From NCBI GenBank assembly GCA_900754175.1, contig CAAEBS010000181.1, forward strand, positions 1 through 5,968: a stretch of 5,968 nt of DNA. Reading direction: 5' to 3'. This DNA comes from Clostridia bacterium. Its GTDB lineage: Bacteria > Bacillota > Clostridia > Oscillospirales > CAG-272. A program made the position numbers and the translations under genes. How positions within the stretch are numbered: position 1 is the first letter of the stretch; every line of letters starts with the position of its first letter. Below, one piece after another: positions 5,042-5,968 of the stretch. The notes below the pieces were generated by a model that worked only from the letters and a program-made list of their open reading frames with translations, had not been told where the DNA came from and searched no databases.

Positions 5042-5764
5042 ATGATCCAATACGAACGCCAGCAAAACATTCTGCAACTGCTGAAAAAGAAAAAAACCGC
5101 CACGGTGCGGGAGCTTGCGGCGGCGGTATATGCCAGCGAAGCCTCGGTGCGGCGTGACATTGAAACGCTGGAAAAGCAGGGGCTGGTACAGCGCATTTAC
5201 GGCGGTGTGATGCTCTCCCGCTTCAAGAACAGCGTGGTTCCCCTCCAGTTCCGGGACTCCGACCATTCCGCCGCCAAGGAGCTGATTGCGGAGCGTGCCG
5301 CCTCGCTCGTGTTTGACGGCGCAACGCTGATTCTCGACGCCTCCTCTACGGCAAGGCGGATGCTGCACTATCTGAACCACCGGCACGACCTGAAGATCAT
5401 CACCAACAACCTCCAGCTTTTCAACGAGATCGGAAACTGCGACGCCCAGCTTTACTGCACCGGCGGAACCTACATCCGGGAAAACCACGCCTTTACGGGC
5501 GCTCTTGCCGAAAGCTTTATCCGCAAGGTATCCGCCGATTTTCTCTTCTTTTCCAGCCAAGGAATCTCGGAGGACGGCGAGATCACCGACGCTTCGGAGG
5601 AAGAAACTTCCCTGCGGCGTGCCATGATGTCCCGGGCGGAGCACACCTATTTTCTCTGCGACGCCTCCAAAATCGGACAGCGGCGGCTGTTCACCCTCTG
5701 CCACAAGGAAGAGCTGACCGGTATTCTCTGCGACGCTCCCCTGCCGTGGGAAGAAAATCCGTAA
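5042..5764 (+). CDS. DeoR/GlpR family transcriptional regulator
   Basis: A 240-residue repressor-type regulator of typical length for the family. An N-terminal winged helix-turn-helix spans about 1-58. It includes the DeoR signature region TVRELAAAVYASEASVRRDI (21-40) and the following ETLEKQGLVQRIYGGV. The C-terminal DeoRC sensor domain (about 75-230) binds phosphorylated sugars or polyols in this family. It shows DASSTARRM (99-107) at the phosphate-binding loop, ITNN (120-123), TGGTY (140-144), SSQGISEDGEIT (171-182) and the closing DASKIGQRRL (207-216). The ATG at 5042 has CGGAGG at 5 bases. The gene is divergent from the GDPD/GpsA-like operon and shares its upstream region, so a glycerol-3-phosphate-type effector is a reasonable guess, but the sequence does not prove it. 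No intrinsic terminator with a T-run follows the stop codon. Confidence 0.92.
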   Translation: MIQYERQQNILQLLKKKKTATVRELAAAVYASEASVRRDIETLEKQGLVQRIYGGVMLSRFKNSVVPLQFRDSDHSAAKELIAERAASLVFDGATLILDASSTARRMLHYLNHRHDLKIITNNLQLFNEIGNCDAQLYCTGGTYIRENHAFTGALAESFIRKVSADFLFFSSQGISEDGEITDASEEETSLRRAMMSRAEHTYFLCDASKIGQRRLFTLCHKEELTGILCDAPLPWEENP

Positions 5765-5780
5765 AGATCGGCTTGAAAGT

Positions 5781-5855
5781 TTTCGCCCGCCTTTTGAAAA
5801 AGGCGACACGGGTCCAGCGGCGTGAACCGCCGGTCGCCGCCCGCAGGCGGCGAAA
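5781..5855. repeat. Multi-hairpin intergenic element
   Basis: Nested palindromes: TTTCGCC (5781-5787) can pair with GGCGAAA (5849-5855). Three hairpins lie inside: CGCCTTT/AAAGGCG (5788-5805), CGGCG/CGCCG (5818-5832) and CGCCGCC/GGCGGCG (5835-5852); the last shares bases with the outer pairing, so they are alternatives. There is no T-run on either strand, so it is not a standard terminator. It looks like a dispersed palindromic repeat of the kind seen between genes, but no second full copy is in the window. Confidence 0.55.
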
Positions 5856-5883
5856 TTCTTCAAACGGCGTTTCTTTTTGCAAA

Positions 5884-5919
5884 GCTTTTTCTTTGCGTCC
5901 GCACGGTCAAAGAAAAAGC
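5884..5919. repeat. 12-bp perfect inverted repeat
   Basis: GCTTTTTCTTTG (5884-5895) and CAAAGAAAAAGC (5908-5919) are exact complements around a 12-nt loop. The A/T-rich arms have no flanking T-run on the plus strand. It follows the multi-hairpin element directly and may be part of the same repeat. From 5920 to the end I see no gene start. Confidence 0.6.
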
Positions 5920-5968
5920 GCCTATCAAAATTGCCCCAACTGCGCCCGAGCCGGATGCGAAACGCATC

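Overview
The window looks like ordinary chromosome of a moderately GC-rich Bacillota bacterium, probably a Clostridia gut-type lineage. The evidence is strong Shine-Dalgarno sites, consensus sigma-A promoters (TTGACA-17-TATAAT), an elongator tRNA-Met of Bacillus type with a G1-U72 end, an ECF-type QueT transporter under a preQ1-I riboswitch, and DeoR-type regulation. The lineage assignment is inference; no rRNA or marker protein fixes it. I see no mobile element, CRISPR array or phage gene.

Layout, left to right. Positions 1-81 hold no recognisable gene. Positions 82-331 are a minus-strand tRNA unit: a consensus promoter, tRNA-Met(CAU), tRNA-Glu(UUC) with no base between them, then a strong intrinsic terminator. 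Positions 385-1044 are queT on the minus strand, with a perfect promoter, a 42-nt preQ1-I riboswitch that contains the Shine-Dalgarno, and its own terminator. Positions 1053-2855 are a complete single-gene ABC exporter half-transporter on the minus strand. It has its own promoter but no visible terminator before queT. Positions 2904-4957 are a minus-strand two-gene operon: a cytoplasmic glycerophosphodiester phosphodiesterase followed by a divergent GpsA-like dehydrogenase. Positions 5042-5764 (plus strand) encode a DeoR-family regulator. The last 200 bases are a hairpin-rich intergenic repeat region.

How the parts fit. The phosphodiesterase would release glycerol 3-phosphate from deacylated phospholipids. 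The GpsA-like enzyme, if it keeps the family reaction, would interconvert glycerol 3-phosphate and dihydroxyacetone phosphate. The divergent DeoR regulator is the natural candidate to control both. The 220-bp region between them carries TTTC/GAAA repeats with a 10-bp period on both sides, and two promoters that point at each other with overlapping predicted transcript starts. The most notable points are this regulatory region, the substitutions at the substrate-binding motifs of the GpsA-like protein, the compact riboswitch-queT unit, and four perfect promoters sharing extra conserved bases. Nothing here is clearly a wholly new system.
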